From NCBI RefSeq assembly GCF_001293645.1, contig NZ_LBMD01000006.1, positions 1-64,000 on the forward strand: a DNA stretch of 64,000 nt. Reading direction: 5' to 3'. Under the pieces are notes generated by a model. The model searched no databases. It was not told the origin of the DNA and saw only the letters and a program-made list of their open reading frames with translations. Shown here piece after piece: positions 8,460 through 17,298 of the stretch. The position numbers were made by a program, and so were the translations under genes. The DNA is from Bacillus sp. CHD6a (GTDB taxonomy: Bacteria; Bacillota; Bacilli; Bacillales; Bacillaceae_I). Numbering within the stretch: position 1 is the first letter of the stretch; every line of letters begins with the position of its first letter.

Positions 8460-9236
8460 GTGGTTAAAGATAAAGTTGTTCTCATCACGGGAGCAGCCCA
8501 AGGTATAGGATATGAAATAGGAAAACAATTTGCAGAAGCTGGTGCAAAGGTCGTGCTGACGGATTTGCACGAAGAGAATGTTGTGGAAGCGGGAGAAGAA
8601 TTAACCCGCCTTGGATTGACAGCTAAAGGATTACGTTGCGATGTAACGTCTGAAGAAGATCTAAAGTCCGCAATTGATGCAACGGTTTCTGAGTTTGGTC
8701 GATTGGATGTATTGATTAATAATGCGGGACTGCAATATGTTTCTATGCTGGAAGACTTCCCTACTGAAAAGTTTGAGCTTCTTACTCGGGTGATGCTAGT
8801 CGCACCATTTGTAGCGACGAAGCATGCTTTTCCAGTGATGAAAGCCCAAGGTTTTGGAAGGATATTGAATATGGCTTCCATTAATGGCTTGGTTGGATTT
8901 GCAGGGAAAGCAGCATATAACAGTGCGAAACACGGAGTAATTGGTCTGACAAAGGTTTCTGCCCTAGAGGGAGCAGCCGATGGAATCACTGTCAATGCAC
9001 TGTGTCCTGGCTATGTCGATACACCGCTTGTCCGAGGCCAGTTGAAGGATCTTGCAGAAACCAGAAAGGTCCCTTTGGAAAAAGTGCTCGAAGAAGTCAT
9101 TTACCCATTGGTTCCACAGCGGAGATTGTTAGATGTAAAAGAAATAGCAGATTATGCAATGTTCTTAAGCAGTGACGCTGCTAGGGGCGTTACCGGTCAG
9201 GCAGTCGTGATAGACGGCGGCTATACGGTGCAATAA
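8460..9236 (+). CDS. SDR, probable 3-hydroxybutyrate dehydrogenase
   Basis: A 258-residue classical short-chain dehydrogenase that would interconvert (R)-3-hydroxybutyrate and acetoacetate with NAD. Seen in the sequence: cofactor motif TGAAQGIG (residues 10-17), acidic D35 after the second strand favouring NAD, NNAG (87-90), catalytic S140, Y153 and K157 (YNSAK), and the closing GQAVVIDGG. The start is GTG at 8460 with AAGGGAG upstream. It is co-transcribed with the permease. Length and the LQYVSMLEDFP segment resemble YxjF-type hydroxybutyrate dehydrogenases. A different 3-hydroxyacyl substrate cannot be excluded. Confidence 0.85.
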   Translation: MVKDKVVLITGAAQGIGYEIGKQFAEAGAKVVLTDLHEENVVEAGEELTRLGLTAKGLRCDVTSEEDLKSAIDATVSEFGRLDVLINNAGLQYVSMLEDFPTEKFELLTRVMLVAPFVATKHAFPVMKAQGFGRILNMASINGLVGFAGKAAYNSAKHGVIGLTKVSALEGAADGITVNALCPGYVDTPLVRGQLKDLAETRKVPLEKVLEEVIYPLVPQRRLLDVKEIADYAMFLSSDAARGVTGQAVVIDGGYTVQ

Positions 9237-9297
9237 AAGCAGGCTGCAGTATACAATTTAGAAAAACGTCCATAATGAATATTAGTAAAAATACCCC

Positions 9298-9326
9298 TTG
9301 CAGTTTTTTACTAAATTCATTACAAT
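9298..9326 (+). promoter_or_regulatory. Promoter of the leuS leader
   Basis: TTGCAG (9298-9303), 17 bases, TACAAT (9321-9326). Transcription would start near 9333, at the beginning of the T-box leader. Confidence 0.6.
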
Positions 9327-9332
9327 ACAAAC

Positions 9333-9610
9333 TAACAACAAAAACTTTTACGTTGAAAAGGATTAGTAGTGGACGAAACGAGCATAGAGAGTTGACGGTT
9401 GGTGGAAGTCAACAAACGATCGGACATGAACTCGCCTTGGAGTAGCAAGTGTGAACCCTTCTAGTTGAAGGCAGTAGTATTTCGCCGTATCATCCGCGTT
9501 AAGGATTCGAGTGATTATCATGTTTTCGTGATAATAATCTGGGTGGTACCGCGGTAGGTTATGTATATTCAAACCTCTCGTCCCTTTATTGGGATGAGGG
9601 GTTTTTTGTA
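9333..9610 (+). ncRNA. T-box leader of leuS
   Basis: A tRNA-sensing T-box riboswitch fills the gap before leuS. The conserved T-box core TGGTACCGCGG is at 9544-9554. It is followed by the terminator hairpin (9574-9601) and a T run, the alternative to the antiterminator. Stem I begins with AGTGGACGA-type sequence near 9367. The likely specifier is CTC (Leu) at 9431-9433, after the conserved GAA of the specifier loop. Uncharged tRNA-Leu would stabilise the antiterminator and let leuS be transcribed. Confidence 0.92.
9574..9608 (+). terminator. T-box conditional terminator
   Basis: CCTCTCGTCCC (9574 onward) pairs with GGGATGAGGGG (9591-9601) and six T follow. Its left part overlaps the bases that pair with the T-box in the antiterminator. 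Confidence 0.85.
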
Positions 9611-9639
9611 TTTATTTGAGTTAACAGGAGGAAGAAAAG

Positions 9640-12057
9640 ATGTCATTTCAACATCAGTCCATGGAACAAAAATGGCAAAAGTATTGGGAAGAAAACAAAA
9701 CATTTAAAACACAAGAAGAAAAAGGGAAAGAAAAATTCTACGCACTAGACATGTTCCCTTATCCATCTGGAGCAGGCCTACACGTAGGTCACCCAGAAGG
9801 TTACACAGCAACAGATATCCTGTCCCGCATGAAGCGAATGCAGGGACAAAACGTCCTTCATCCAATGGGGTGGGATGCATTCGGTTTACCTGCAGAGCAA
9901 TATGCTTTAGATACAGGAAACGACCCGGCAGAATTTACAGAACAAAATATCAACACATTCCGCAGACAAATCAAGTCCCTAGGCTTTTCTTATGACTGGG
10001 ATCGCGAAGTAAATACAACAGATCCCGAGTACTATAAATGGACACAATGGATTTTCTTGAAGCTTTACGAAAAAGGCTTGGCATATGTGGATGAAGTACC
10101 TGTAAACTGGTGCCCTGCACTAGGTACAGTGTTAGCTAACGAGGAAGTAATTGACGGGAAATCCGAGCGTGGCGGACACCCGGTAGAACGCCGCCCAATG
10201 AGGCAGTGGATCCTAAGAATTACAGAGTACGCGGATCGTCTATTGGAAGACTTAAACGAATTAGATTGGCCAGAAAGCTTAAAAGATATGCAACGCAACT
10301 GGATCGGTCGTTCAGAAGGTGCGAATGTACAGTTTAGCATCGATGGTACGGGTGAGAACTTCACCGTTTTCACAACACGTCCAGACACACTTTTCGGTGC
10401 AACTTACGCAGTGCTTGCTCCGGAGCATCCTTTAGTGAAAAAAATCACAACGGATGACCAACGTGACGCGGTAGAAGCATATATTGCAAAAGTCCAAAGC
10501 AAGAGTGACCTTGAACGTACGGAGCTCTCCAAAGAGAAATCTGGTGAGTTCACAGGTGCATTTGCAGTGAATCCAGCTAATGGTGAAAAATTACCAATCT
10601 GGATTGCCGACTACGTATTAATGAGTTACGGGACTGGAGCCATCATGGCAGTACCTGCTCATGACGAGCGAGACTGGGAATTCGCGACAAAGTTTGACCT
10701 TCCAATAGTAGAAGTAGTGGCAGGAGGCGATGTTACCAAAGAAGCTTACACAGGCGACGGGGAACATGTTAACTCCGATTTCTTAAACGGTCTTGGAAAA
10801 GAAGAAGCTATCTCCAACATGATCGAATGGTTAGCTACTAATGAAAAAGGCGAAAAGAAAGTCTCTTACCGCCTTCGTGACTGGTTGTTCAGCCGTCAGC
10901 GTTACTGGGGCGAACCGATTCCAATTATCCATTGGGAAGATGGAACAACCACTGCGGTACCGGAAGATCAGCTTCCACTTGTATTACCAAAAACATCAGA
11001 AATCCGTCCATCCGGTACAGGCGAATCTCCGTTAGCTGCCATTGAGGACTGGGTGAATGTTGTAGATCCTGAAACAGGCAAAAAAGGCCGTCGTGAAACA
11101 AACACCATGCCGCAATGGGGCGGAAGCTGCTGGTACTACCTGCGCTATATCGACCCGAAAAACAACGAGAAATTAGCTGACCCGGAAAAATTGAAAGAAT
11201 GGTTGCCAGTTGATATCTACATTGGTGGAGCAGAGCACGCAGTACTTCACTTACTATACGCTCGCTTCTGGCATAAGTTCTTATACGATATCGGTGTAGT
11301 TCCAACAAAAGAGCCATTCCAAAAGCTTTTCAACCAGGGAATGATCCTTGGCGAAAATAACGAAAAGATGAGTAAATCTAAAGGGAATGTCGTAAATCCT
11401 GATCACATCGTAGAATCCCACGGTGCTGACACCCTTCGTCTATACGAAATGTTCATGGGACCACTTGAAGCATCCATCGCATGGTCCACCAACGGACTAG
11501 ACGGATCCCGCCGCTTCCTTGACCGTGTGTGGAGATTGTTTGTTGAAGAAAACGGCAAATTAAGCGCCAAAGTTGTCGAAGTGACAGAAGAGGACACATT
11601 AGAGAAAACGTATCATGCTACTGTGAAAAAAGTAACAGAAGACTACGAAGGCCTACGATTCAACACGGCTATCTCGCAAATGATGGTCTTCATCAATGAA
11701 GCGTACAAAGCAGACACTATTGCGAAAGATTACGTCGAAGGCTTTGTAAAAATGCTTTCCCCAGTCTGCCCACATATTGCAGAAGAACTATGGGAAAAGC
11801 TTGGCAACGAAGGCACTATCACTTATGAGGCATGGCCGACATTTGATGAGTCCAAACTAGTAGAAGATGAAATCGAAATCGTCGTCCAAGTAAACGGGAA
11901 ACTTAAAGCGAAACTTTACGTTCCATCCGACGCTACCCGCGAAAAAATGGAAGAAATAGCTATTGCCGATGAAACAGTAAAAGAAAGCATCGAAGGCAAG
12001 ACAGTACGCAAAGTCATTGCAGTCCCAGGAAAACTTGTAAATATCGTTGCGAACTAA
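9640..12057 (+). CDS. leuS: Leucyl-tRNA synthetase
   Basis: A class I aminoacyl-tRNA synthetase of 805 residues, the normal bacterial length, charging tRNA-Leu. The HIGH motif appears as HVGH (residues 48-51) in [16 protein letters not shown]. The KMSKS loop is [10 protein letters not shown] with K576-S580. The CP1 editing domain includes [12 protein letters not shown] and the conserved [15 protein letters not shown]. An anticodon-binding domain and C-terminal LVNIVAN follow. AGGAGGAAG precedes the ATG. Expression is controlled by the T-box leader. A leucine codon in the leader specifier loop agrees with the product. Confidence 0.98.
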   Translation: MSFQHQSMEQKWQKYWEENKTFKTQEEKGKEKFYALDMFPYPSGAGLHVGHPEGYTATDILSRMKRMQGQNVLHPMGWDAFGLPAEQYALDTGNDPAEFTEQNINTFRRQIKSLGFSYDWDREVNTTDPEYYKWTQWIFLKLYEKGLAYVDEVPVNWCPALGTVLANEEVIDGKSERGGHPVERRPMRQWILRITEYADRLLEDLNELDWPESLKDMQRNWIGRSEGANVQFSIDGTGENFTVFTTRPDTLFGATYAVLAPEHPLVKKITTDDQRDAVEAYIAKVQSKSDLERTELSKEKSGEFTGAFAVNPANGEKLPIWIADYVLMSYGTGAIMAVPAHDERDWEFATKFDLPIVEVVAGGDVTKEAYTGDGEHVNSDFLNGLGKEEAISNMIEWLATNEKGEKKVSYRLRDWLFSRQRYWGEPIPIIHWEDGTTTAVPEDQLPLVLPKTSEIRPSGTGESPLAAIEDWVNVVDPETGKKGRRETNTMPQWGGSCWYYLRYIDPKNNEKLADPEKLKEWLPVDIYIGGAEHAVLHLLYARFWHKFLYDIGVVPTKEPFQKLFNQGMILGENNEKMSKSKGNVVNPDHIVESHGADTLRLYEMFMGPLEASIAWSTNGLDGSRRFLDRVWRLFVEENGKLSAKVVEVTEEDTLEKTYHATVKKVTEDYEGLRFNTAISQMMVFINEAYKADTIAKDYVEGFVKMLSPVCPHIAEELWEKLGNEGTITYEAWPTFDESKLVEDEIEIVVQVNGKLKAKLYVPSDATREKMEEIAIADETVKESIEGKTVRKVIAVPGKLVNIVAN

Positions 12058-12085
12058 GTGTAGAACAAAAAATAGCATGCGAATG

Positions 12086-12127
12086 CAAGGCTGCCATCGT
12101 CCGAATTGGCAGTCTTGTTTTCTTTTT
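12086..12127 (+). terminator. Rho-independent terminator of leuS
   Basis: CAAGGCTGCCA (12086-12096) pairs with TGGCAGTCTTG (12107-12117), one G-T pair, followed by a T-rich tail. Confidence 0.8.
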
Positions 12128-12180
12128 GTTAAAATAGAGGTAATCAAGCAATACACTACATAGAATCGAGGTTTTCACAC

Positions 12181-12486
12181 ATGTCTGAAATCCAAACAAT
12201 TACCACTGATGAGCTAAAGAAGAAACTTGACGCAGGCGAGGAACTTCACCTAGTCGACGTCCGTGAAGACGAAGAGATTGAAACGGGAAAAATCAAACAA
12301 GCAGAACACATCCGTATGGGCGATATCCCAGAAAACTTGGACAAGCTCGACAAAAACAAAGAATACATCGTGATTTGCCGCTCCGGACGCCGCAGCGAAA
12401 ACGTCTGTCACTACCTGCAAGACCAAGGCTACAAAGTTACCAACATGGTCGGCGGCATGCTAGAGTGGGAAGGCGAAACAGAATAA
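12181..12486 (+). CDS. ytwF: Rhodanese-like protein YtwF
   Basis: A 101-residue single-domain rhodanese that would carry sulfane sulfur as a persulfide on Cys67 in the loop CRSGRRS. Other rhodanese marks are the VDVREDEE segment (residues 25-32), HIRMGDIP and the closing YKVTNMVGGMLEWEG. It lies next to leuS as in B. subtilis. The ribosome site is modest (GAGG near 12167). It sits between two terminators, so it is probably monocistronic. The partner acceptor is unknown. Confidence 0.88.
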   Translation: MSEIQTITTDELKKKLDAGEELHLVDVREDEEIETGKIKQAEHIRMGDIPENLDKLDKNKEYIVICRSGRRSENVCHYLQDQGYKVTNMVGGMLEWEGETE

Positions 12487-12501
12487 AATAAATCATGTGA
12501 G

Positions 12502-12556
12502 ACCACTGACCAGTGGGCGAGATAGGGGCCGCTGGTTGGTGGTTTTTGTTTTTTCT
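12502..12556 (+). terminator. Rho-independent terminator
   Basis: ACCACTGACCAG (12502-12513) pairs imperfectly with CTGGTTGGTGGT (12532-12543), followed by TTTTTGTTTTTT. Confidence 0.8.
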
Positions 12557-12640
12557 TTGAAAGTAGTAGGTAACTGGGGTTTGGTTTGGATCTTGGAACT
12601 TTTCAGAAGTAGGTAACTAGGTCAAGTAATAGAGCCTAAA

Positions 12641-12745
12641 ATACGAAATAGTCAAAAAACGAGCTGAAATAGTCAAAAAACTCCTCCAATTATACGAAAA
12701 ATCCTTCCAATTAGTCAAAAAACTCTTCAAATTATTAAGAATCCA
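12641..12745 (+). repeat. 21-bp tandem array with phased A-tracts
   Basis: AGTCAAAAAAC begins units at 12650, 12671 and 12713, and a diverged ATACGAAAAATCC begins the unit at 12692. The period is exactly 21 bases and a decayed unit follows at 12734. The CTYCAATT half of the unit is also shared. A-tracts spaced by two helical turns predict bent DNA. The rest of the gap 12557-12875 shows only an AT-rich stretch of GGAAAT/TTCC words. Confidence 0.7.
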
Positions 12746-12875
12746 TATTCTGTAAAAGGGAATTCCTCTTCATTTTATAAAAAGAGGAAATTTCCTAAAA
12801 GATTATTTCCAGAAAAGAAGGAAATATGTAGAAAGATGTCAAAATATACTCTTATCCTTTAAAAGAGGTGATTAT

Positions 12876-13862
12876 TTGATAAAAAAACCAAGATGCGTCC
12901 CCATGAGAGTGCATATTTTAAGAGCAATGAAGAGGCGAGTTCGCCCCAATCATGAAAATTTTCAAGATATCCTCAACGAATTAGGAAGAAAAGAAGCAGG
13001 AATCTACGGTGAACAATCTTTAGACTACTACTTAAAACTTCTCCCAGAAACAGAGCATCCCTACTACATTTTCCACGGACTAAGACTTCCATTTAGAGAT
13101 ACGTTCTTTCAAATGGACACCCTCATTTTATTTTCAAATTCCTTTTTAGTATTAGAAGTGAAATATTTTAAAGGAACTCTCTACTTTGATCCGAAAAATT
13201 ATCAACTTTTACAAGAAGTAGAGGGGAGTCTTAAAGTGTACCAAGACCCTATACTGCAAGCTTCAAATCAATGCTCCAAATTACAGTCTTGGCTAAGAAC
13301 CAAACAGTTTCCTGAACTTCCCTGTGAAAAGCTTGTAGTACTAACTAATCCTAAAGTTATTACGAAAGTCCTTTCTTCTCCTAGCGAGGTGGATAAATAT
13401 GTAATAAAAAGCCCTGCACTCGCTGCTAAAGTTAGTGCGCTATTAAAACGTTATTCCTCACAGCCTCTGGAAAAAAAATTAATAAAAAAGCTAATAAAAC
13501 AATTACTTAAAGATCATACACCAGAAAATTCATCCCCCATTACTCAATATGGGATATTGCCTTCAGATATTATTAATGGTGTATTGTGTACCAGTTGTAA
13601 TCCCAATAAAATTATGAAAAGAATCTACGGTACATGGGAGTGCCCCTATTGTCTAGAAAGATCAGATAGTGAATATATAGTAGCATTAAAGGATTATGCC
13701 CTTTTAATAAGTCCGTTCATCACTATGAAAGAGTTAAAGATTTATTTAGGATTAGAAAATAGATTGACCATTATCAGTTTGCTAAAAAACCTCAACATTG
13801 AATTTATTGGAGGAACAAAATCCCGCACCTACAACCTCACCCCACTCCTAACAAAAACTTGA
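12876..13862 (+). CDS. NERD-domain protein with C-terminal zinc-ribbon-like motif
   Basis: A 328-residue protein with a nuclease-related domain in its first half (about residues 35-160). GIYGEQSLDYYL, the DTFFQMDTLILFSNSFLVLEVKYFKG core (with the D...E-x-K arrangement of restriction-like nucleases) and the Gln-rich helix support this. Near residues 232-254 two CxxC pairs (CTSC, CPYC) suggest a zinc ribbon, and the C-terminal tail may be a small winged helix. The start is TTG at 12876, chosen because GAGGTG lies 7 bases upstream; an in-frame ATG at 12903 has no such site. NERD proteins are thought to process nucleic acids, but no function is established for this one. Confidence 0.75.
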   Translation: MIKKPRCVPMRVHILRAMKRRVRPNHENFQDILNELGRKEAGIYGEQSLDYYLKLLPETEHPYYIFHGLRLPFRDTFFQMDTLILFSNSFLVLEVKYFKGTLYFDPKNYQLLQEVEGSLKVYQDPILQASNQCSKLQSWLRTKQFPELPCEKLVVLTNPKVITKVLSSPSEVDKYVIKSPALAAKVSALLKRYSSQPLEKKLIKKLIKQLLKDHTPENSSPITQYGILPSDIINGVLCTSCNPNKIMKRIYGTWECPYCLERSDSEYIVALKDYALLISPFITMKELKIYLGLENRLTIISLLKNLNIEFIGGTKSRTYNLTPLLTKT

Positions 13863-13939
13863 AACCATTCCCAATCTCAGTCGTATAGTTATCTATAAGA
13901 CTCTCATAGAGAAAAAACAGAAAGGAGGCCACATCAACC

Positions 13940-14077
13940 ATGGACTTCATCGACCAAAATATTTTCCCACTTTTTCTTCTTATGATAGGTGCATTACTAA
14001 TCATGAGCGCAATTACAATTTCCAACAAAAAGGAGTTTCAAAAATCTCCACTTTTAATAGAGTACAAGGAATTCTGA
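13940..14077 (+). CDS. N-terminal piece of a membrane protein (likely frameshifted)
   Basis: A 45-residue frame with a strong AAAGGAGG site and ATG at 13940. It encodes MDFIDQNI, then one membrane helix (FPLFLLMIGALLIMSAITIS) and a charged tail that stops at 14075-14077. The frame one base back is open across this point and reads straight into a second hydrophobic helix and the 14104 gene. I infer one original gene, split by loss of a single base near 14068, rather than two genes. Two overlapping small membrane genes remain possible. Confidence 0.45.
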   Translation: MDFIDQNIFPLFLLMIGALLIMSAITISNKKEFQKSPLLIEYKEF

Positions 14078-14103
14078 TAACAGTAATCATAACACTTGGC
14101 CTC

Positions 14104-14577
14104 TTGGTGTACACGACTTCTAATAACTATTGGGATATTAACTCTCTTTATATCGCCCTGAGTCCCATCCTTGTGCCTTTTATCATGATGATCATGCAAA
14201 GAAAAAAAGACGAGATACATATAAAGAAATATGAACCCAAAACTGTTATGCATATCCTAGAGAGAAACCTGGATGACAAAAGATATCTTTATAAAAAAGA
14301 TGTCAAAACAAATGAAGATTATATGAGCAGCAACTATATCACGATGTATTATTTAAATGATTCTAATCAAACCATTAAAATTAAGTGGAAGGATCTTGAA
14401 ACAAGCGGTTTAGAGGTGGAGTTCCAAAACTTCGCTGATAAGGATTTCATTAAGGAAGTGGTGGGGGACCTTCGTTTGGAAAGACCACCTATCTCATTTT
14501 TTAAATTCAACAAAATTTCACTGATTATCGCAGCGATTGTCATATACATTGGAAGCATGCAGTTGCTTGGGTATTAA
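14104..14577 (+). CDS. Membrane protein, C-terminal piece of frameshifted gene
   Basis: 157 residues from a TTG at 14104 with no ribosome site. The same frame is open upstream and supplies a hydrophobic run (GILITVIITLGLLVYTT) ahead of this start. Visible are a second helix (IALSPILVPFIMMIMQ), a basic patch, a soluble middle (about residues 45-125) and a last helix (ISLIIAAIVIYIGSM). Together with the frame at 13940 it would make a protein of about 210 residues with two N-terminal helices, a cytosolic domain and a C-terminal anchor. I do not recognise the family. Confidence 0.5.
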   Translation: MVYTTSNNYWDINSLYIALSPILVPFIMMIMQRKKDEIHIKKYEPKTVMHILERNLDDKRYLYKKDVKTNEDYMSSNYITMYYLNDSNQTIKIKWKDLETSGLEVEFQNFADKDFIKEVVGDLRLERPPISFFKFNKISLIIAAIVIYIGSMQLLGY

Positions 14578-14584
14578 ACACAAA

Positions 14585-14622
14585 AGGAGCCTCGCTCATT
14601 AACGGCGAAGCTCCTATTATTT
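14585..14622. terminator. Bidirectional terminator hairpin
   Basis: AGGAGCCTCGC and GCGAAGCTCCT pair with one mismatch (14585-14595, 14605-14615). They lie between convergent genes and a T-rich run follows on the + strand. Confidence 0.7.
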
Positions 14623-15234
14623 TTCAATCACACGATCATTTATTTGGGTTACTGCATATCCTTTTGGAAGCATGGAAATCACTTGTTCTATTTTTTGAAG
14701 AGTGGACAGGTTCGAATAGAAGTAGAATCCTTGTCCATCATGGCTCACCTTCAACGCGGCAATATCTTTGTTTTTACTTAGCTTAGGAATAGAGTATCCA
14801 TTTCGAGATATAAGTTGAACGCTATTTATAAAAGAGATGCCGTAATATTGATTTTGAGTGGCTAAATGGTAGGTTTTTGTCATGATTAATTGCAACTCAT
14901 CAAGGGAAAAGACTTCGATTTGAAAAAATGGGGGATGGTAGGTAAAGGTGTTACCTCCTGTGGAATACATACGAGTATCAATAAAATATTCAACTGTATA
15001 GGAAAACCGTAAGTTGTCTAACATCTGCCTCATTTCTTCTTCCTCATCATACCCTTCAATCAATACTTTCAAAGGAAAAATATTAAGCTTCCCTAGAAAG
15101 TCTAATAGCAACTGTTTATTCTCTTCCTGATAATCCACTTCTTCAAACCTGTAAAGATAAAAATGATAAAACCCATCATCCTCTACCTCACTAAAATCTC
15201 CATCTTCTGAAATCCAAACCTCTTTCACGCACAT
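14617..15234 (-). CDS. Hypothetical protein, 205 aa
   Basis: I do not recognise this protein. It is soluble and acidic in its first third (SEDGDFSEVEDDGFYHFYLYRFEEVDY), with no signal or membrane segment and mixed alpha/beta character. The ATG at 15234 has AAGGGGT upstream on the minus strand. The C-terminal third (KLSKNKDIAALKVSHDGQGFYFYSNLSTL) is the most regular part. It faces the frameshifted membrane gene with a shared terminator and is separated from cse60 by a symmetric hairpin, so it is monocistronic. Confidence 0.6.
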   Translation of the reverse strand: MCVKEVWISEDGDFSEVEDDGFYHFYLYRFEEVDYQEENKQLLLDFLGKLNIFPLKVLIEGYDEEEEMRQMLDNLRFSYTVEYFIDTRMYSTGGNTFTYHPPFFQIEVFSLDELQLIMTKTYHLATQNQYYGISFINSVQLISRNGYSIPKLSKNKDIAALKVSHDGQGFYFYSNLSTLQKIEQVISMLPKGYAVTQINDRVIEK

Positions 15235-15290
15235 TACCCCTTCAAACCAATAAAATTATGTAACTCTATTATATTCGACGTGAAAAGCAA

Positions 15291-15326
15291 AAACCCTTTG
15301 GGGGTCTGACCCCCAAAGGGTTTTTT
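15291..15326. terminator. Symmetric strong hairpin with T runs on both strands
   Basis: AAACCCTTTGGGGGT and its exact complement flank a 3-base loop, followed by seven T on the + strand and by T-rich sequence on the - strand. It lies between the divergent genes at 15234 and 15440, where it can stop transcription in either direction. Confidence 0.75.
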
Positions 15327-15439
15327 TCTCAATTTTTCTCCATTTACCCCAAACAAAAGTATAAAACCCAAAATTACCTCCTATACATAATAATAGGTTA
15401 CAAGCTGTATAAAACATACGTGAAGGAGGGTGTGAGGGG

Positions 15440-15619
15440 TTGGTGCAGATCAGGGTGTTTGATGAGGAGCATGAGCGGGATTTAGAGGATGCGGTTAATG
15501 ATTTTCTTAAAGGGTTGTCTGACAGGGATGTGATTGACATCAAGTATCAAGTCGGATGTATCAACGACGAGGATGAACAGATCTATTGCTTTTCAGCAAT
15601 GGTAATATTTAGAACCTGA
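15440..15619 (+). CDS. cse60: Sporulation protein Cse60 family
   Basis: A 59-residue acidic protein: VQIRVFDEEHERDLEDAVN, a middle VIDIKYQVG, and DEDEQIYCFSAMVIFR at the end. This matches my memory of the Cse60 family, small SigE-dependent sporulation proteins of about 60 residues in bacilli. The start is TTG at 15440, with GTG three bases later as an alternative; AAGGAGGG lies at 15423-15429. The function is unknown beyond mother-cell expression during sporulation. The stop codon lies inside its terminator stem. Confidence 0.75.
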   Translation: MVQIRVFDEEHERDLEDAVNDFLKGLSDRDVIDIKYQVGCINDEDEQIYCFSAMVIFRT

Positions 15620-15654
15620 AAACTTCCCGAAAGGTGTTTATCAGGTTCTTTTTT
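15611..15654 (+). terminator. Terminator overlapping the cse60 stop codon
   Basis: AGAACCTGA (15611-15619) pairs with TCAGGTTCT (15641-15649), followed by five T. The TGA of the left arm is the stop codon. Confidence 0.8.
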
Positions 15655-15692
15655 GTGGGTATTGATAAATATCTAAAATAATTTATAAAAAT

Positions 15693-15719
15693 TGAAACAT
15701 TTTTGTAACACTATTCGTC
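15693..15719 (+). promoter_or_regulatory. ECF sigma-type promoter
   Basis: TGAAAC (15693-15698), 17 bases including a T5 run, CGTC (15716-15719). The AAC-type -35 and the CGTC -10 are typical of sigma-M/W/X promoters of bacilli. The spacer is one base longer than the usual 16. Confidence 0.5.
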
Positions 15720-15779
15720 TAATTAGTAACAGGTCATATAATCAACAACTAAATCATAAAAAGAAAGGATGTACACATT

Positions 15780-15902
15780 ATGAACCACCACACACAAAAC
15801 GAGGTACTTCAAGAAGAAAGTAAGTCATTTATCAATGAATTTGGCATGTATGGAGTAGGACTAGCATTTGTTATGTCTTTTGTATTACTAGTAACGACGT
15901 AG
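15780..15902 (+). CDS. Small single-span membrane peptide, 40 aa
   Basis: A 40-residue frame from ATG 15780 with AAAGGATG upstream. The first half is polar ([17 protein letters not shown]) and the second half is one membrane helix ([18 protein letters not shown]) reaching the C-terminus. Its last 15 bases overlap the 3' end of ytfP on the other strand. An ECF-like promoter precedes it, which would fit a small cell-envelope stress peptide. I know no named homologue. The clean ribosome site and amphipathic layout support translation. Confidence 0.5.
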   Translation: MNHHTQNEVLQEESKSFINEFGMYGVGLAFVMSFVLLVTT

Positions 15903-17165
15903 GCTTGCCGCCTTTTTCCCGGCGTTCAGGCCTGCAAGTCTTCCTGTCACCAAGGCCGAGGTGATATTGTAACCACCAGTATATCCATGGATATCAAGCA
16001 CTTCCCCACAAAAATATAATCCGTCTTTCATTTTGGAAGACATCTCTTTCGGGTGAACTTCTTTCACCGAAACTCCGCCACCGGTTACAAATGCCTTTTC
16101 GATAGAAAGGGTGCCGGAAACGTCAAAACGGAACTGTTTGCACATTTTCGCAAGTTCCCTTATTTTTTCGTGAGCCAAAGTCGCGCCAATCTCCTGTTCA
16201 TCTATTCCACAAACTTCTAACAAAAACAATAAATACCGCTCAGGTACAAGTCCTTTAAGCACATTTTTAATGGCTTTTTTTGGTTCGTCCTTCAACGCGT
16301 TGTTAAGCTGTTGAAATACTTGTTCTTCATTCAGTGATGGCATAACATCCAAATTCATCGTTACTCGATCCACACCGAATTTCTTCATCGTCTTCACAAC
16401 ATATTGGCTGCAGCGCAATACAGCTGGCCCGGACACTCCAAAATGAGTGAAGATCATATCCATTTGATGTGTCTTAACCAATTTCCCTTTAGGATTTAAT
16501 ACACTCAAAGCAACATCACGCAAAGACAACCCTTGCAGTCTTTTCTCGCGGATAAATTTTTCTTGTGAATTCAACGGAACTTCCGTCGGGAATAAATCGG
16601 TAATGGTATGCCCGGCTTTGCGTGCCCAAGGGTACCCATCCCCTGTGGATCCTGTATGTGGGACGGATTTTCCACCCACTGCAATTACCACACAACTGCA
16701 CTCCAAAAATTCACCGGTCTTTAACATCACGCCACGCGTACGGTCCTCATCATAATCTACTGTTTCCACAGAAGTATTGGTCCGAATGTCCACGCGTAGT
16801 TCCTTCATTCTGTTCAACAACGCGTCTACCACACTTTGCGCTTTATCAGAAACAGGGAACATCCGCCCGTGATCTTCTTCTTTCAGTTGTATGCCAAGCT
16901 TTTCAAAAAACTTGATGATGTCTTCATTATTAAACTCCGAGAATGCGCTATATAGGAATCTCCCGTTACCAGGGATATGTTTGATGATTTCATCCACAGG
17001 AAGCCTGTTCGTCACATTACAGCGACCGCCTCCTGATATGGCAAGCTTCCGCCCAAGTTTATTTCCTTTATCAATCAGTAATACTCTTGCTTTTTGTTCT
17101 GCTGCAGCGATGGAGGCCATAAGCCCTGATGGACCGCCGCCTATGATAATCACATCGTATTTCAT
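15888..17165 (-). CDS. ytfP: NAD(P)/FAD-dependent oxidoreductase YtfP
   Basis: A flavoprotein of the HI0933/YhiN family (425 residues from this start). The FAD fold begins at once: [21 protein letters not shown], followed by [26 protein letters not shown], the family signature. The C-terminal FAD segment is [25 protein letters not shown]. The frame can begin 4 codons earlier at a TTG (17177), but the ATG at 17165 leaves the usual 3-4 residues before the first strand; neither has a strong ribosome site. Its reaction is not established. It lies next to ytgP as in B. subtilis. Confidence 0.88.
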   Translation of the reverse strand: MKYDVIIIGGGPSGLMASIAAAEQKARVLLIDKGNKLGRKLAISGGGRCNVTNRLPVDEIIKHIPGNGRFLYSAFSEFNNEDIIKFFEKLGIQLKEEDHGRMFPVSDKAQSVVDALLNRMKELRVDIRTNTSVETVDYDEDRTRGVMLKTGEFLECSCVVIAVGGKSVPHTGSTGDGYPWARKAGHTITDLFPTEVPLNSQEKFIREKRLQGLSLRDVALSVLNPKGKLVKTHQMDMIFTHFGVSGPAVLRCSQYVVKTMKKFGVDRVTMNLDVMPSLNEEQVFQQLNNALKDEPKKAIKNVLKGLVPERYLLFLLEVCGIDEQEIGATLAHEKIRELAKMCKQFRFDVSGTLSIEKAFVTGGGVSVKEVHPKEMSSKMKDGLYFCGEVLDIHGYTGGYNITSALVTGRLAGLNAGKKAASLRRY

Positions 17166-17298
17166 TTTTTTCACCAACCAACCAACTATATTTTGCTTAC
17201 ATGTTGCCTATTATACCTTCTATTCTCCTGTTGGACAAAAAGAGCAACATTCCGTATGATTTTTAAATAGATTAAAAATCAAAGAAAAGGGGTATCCC

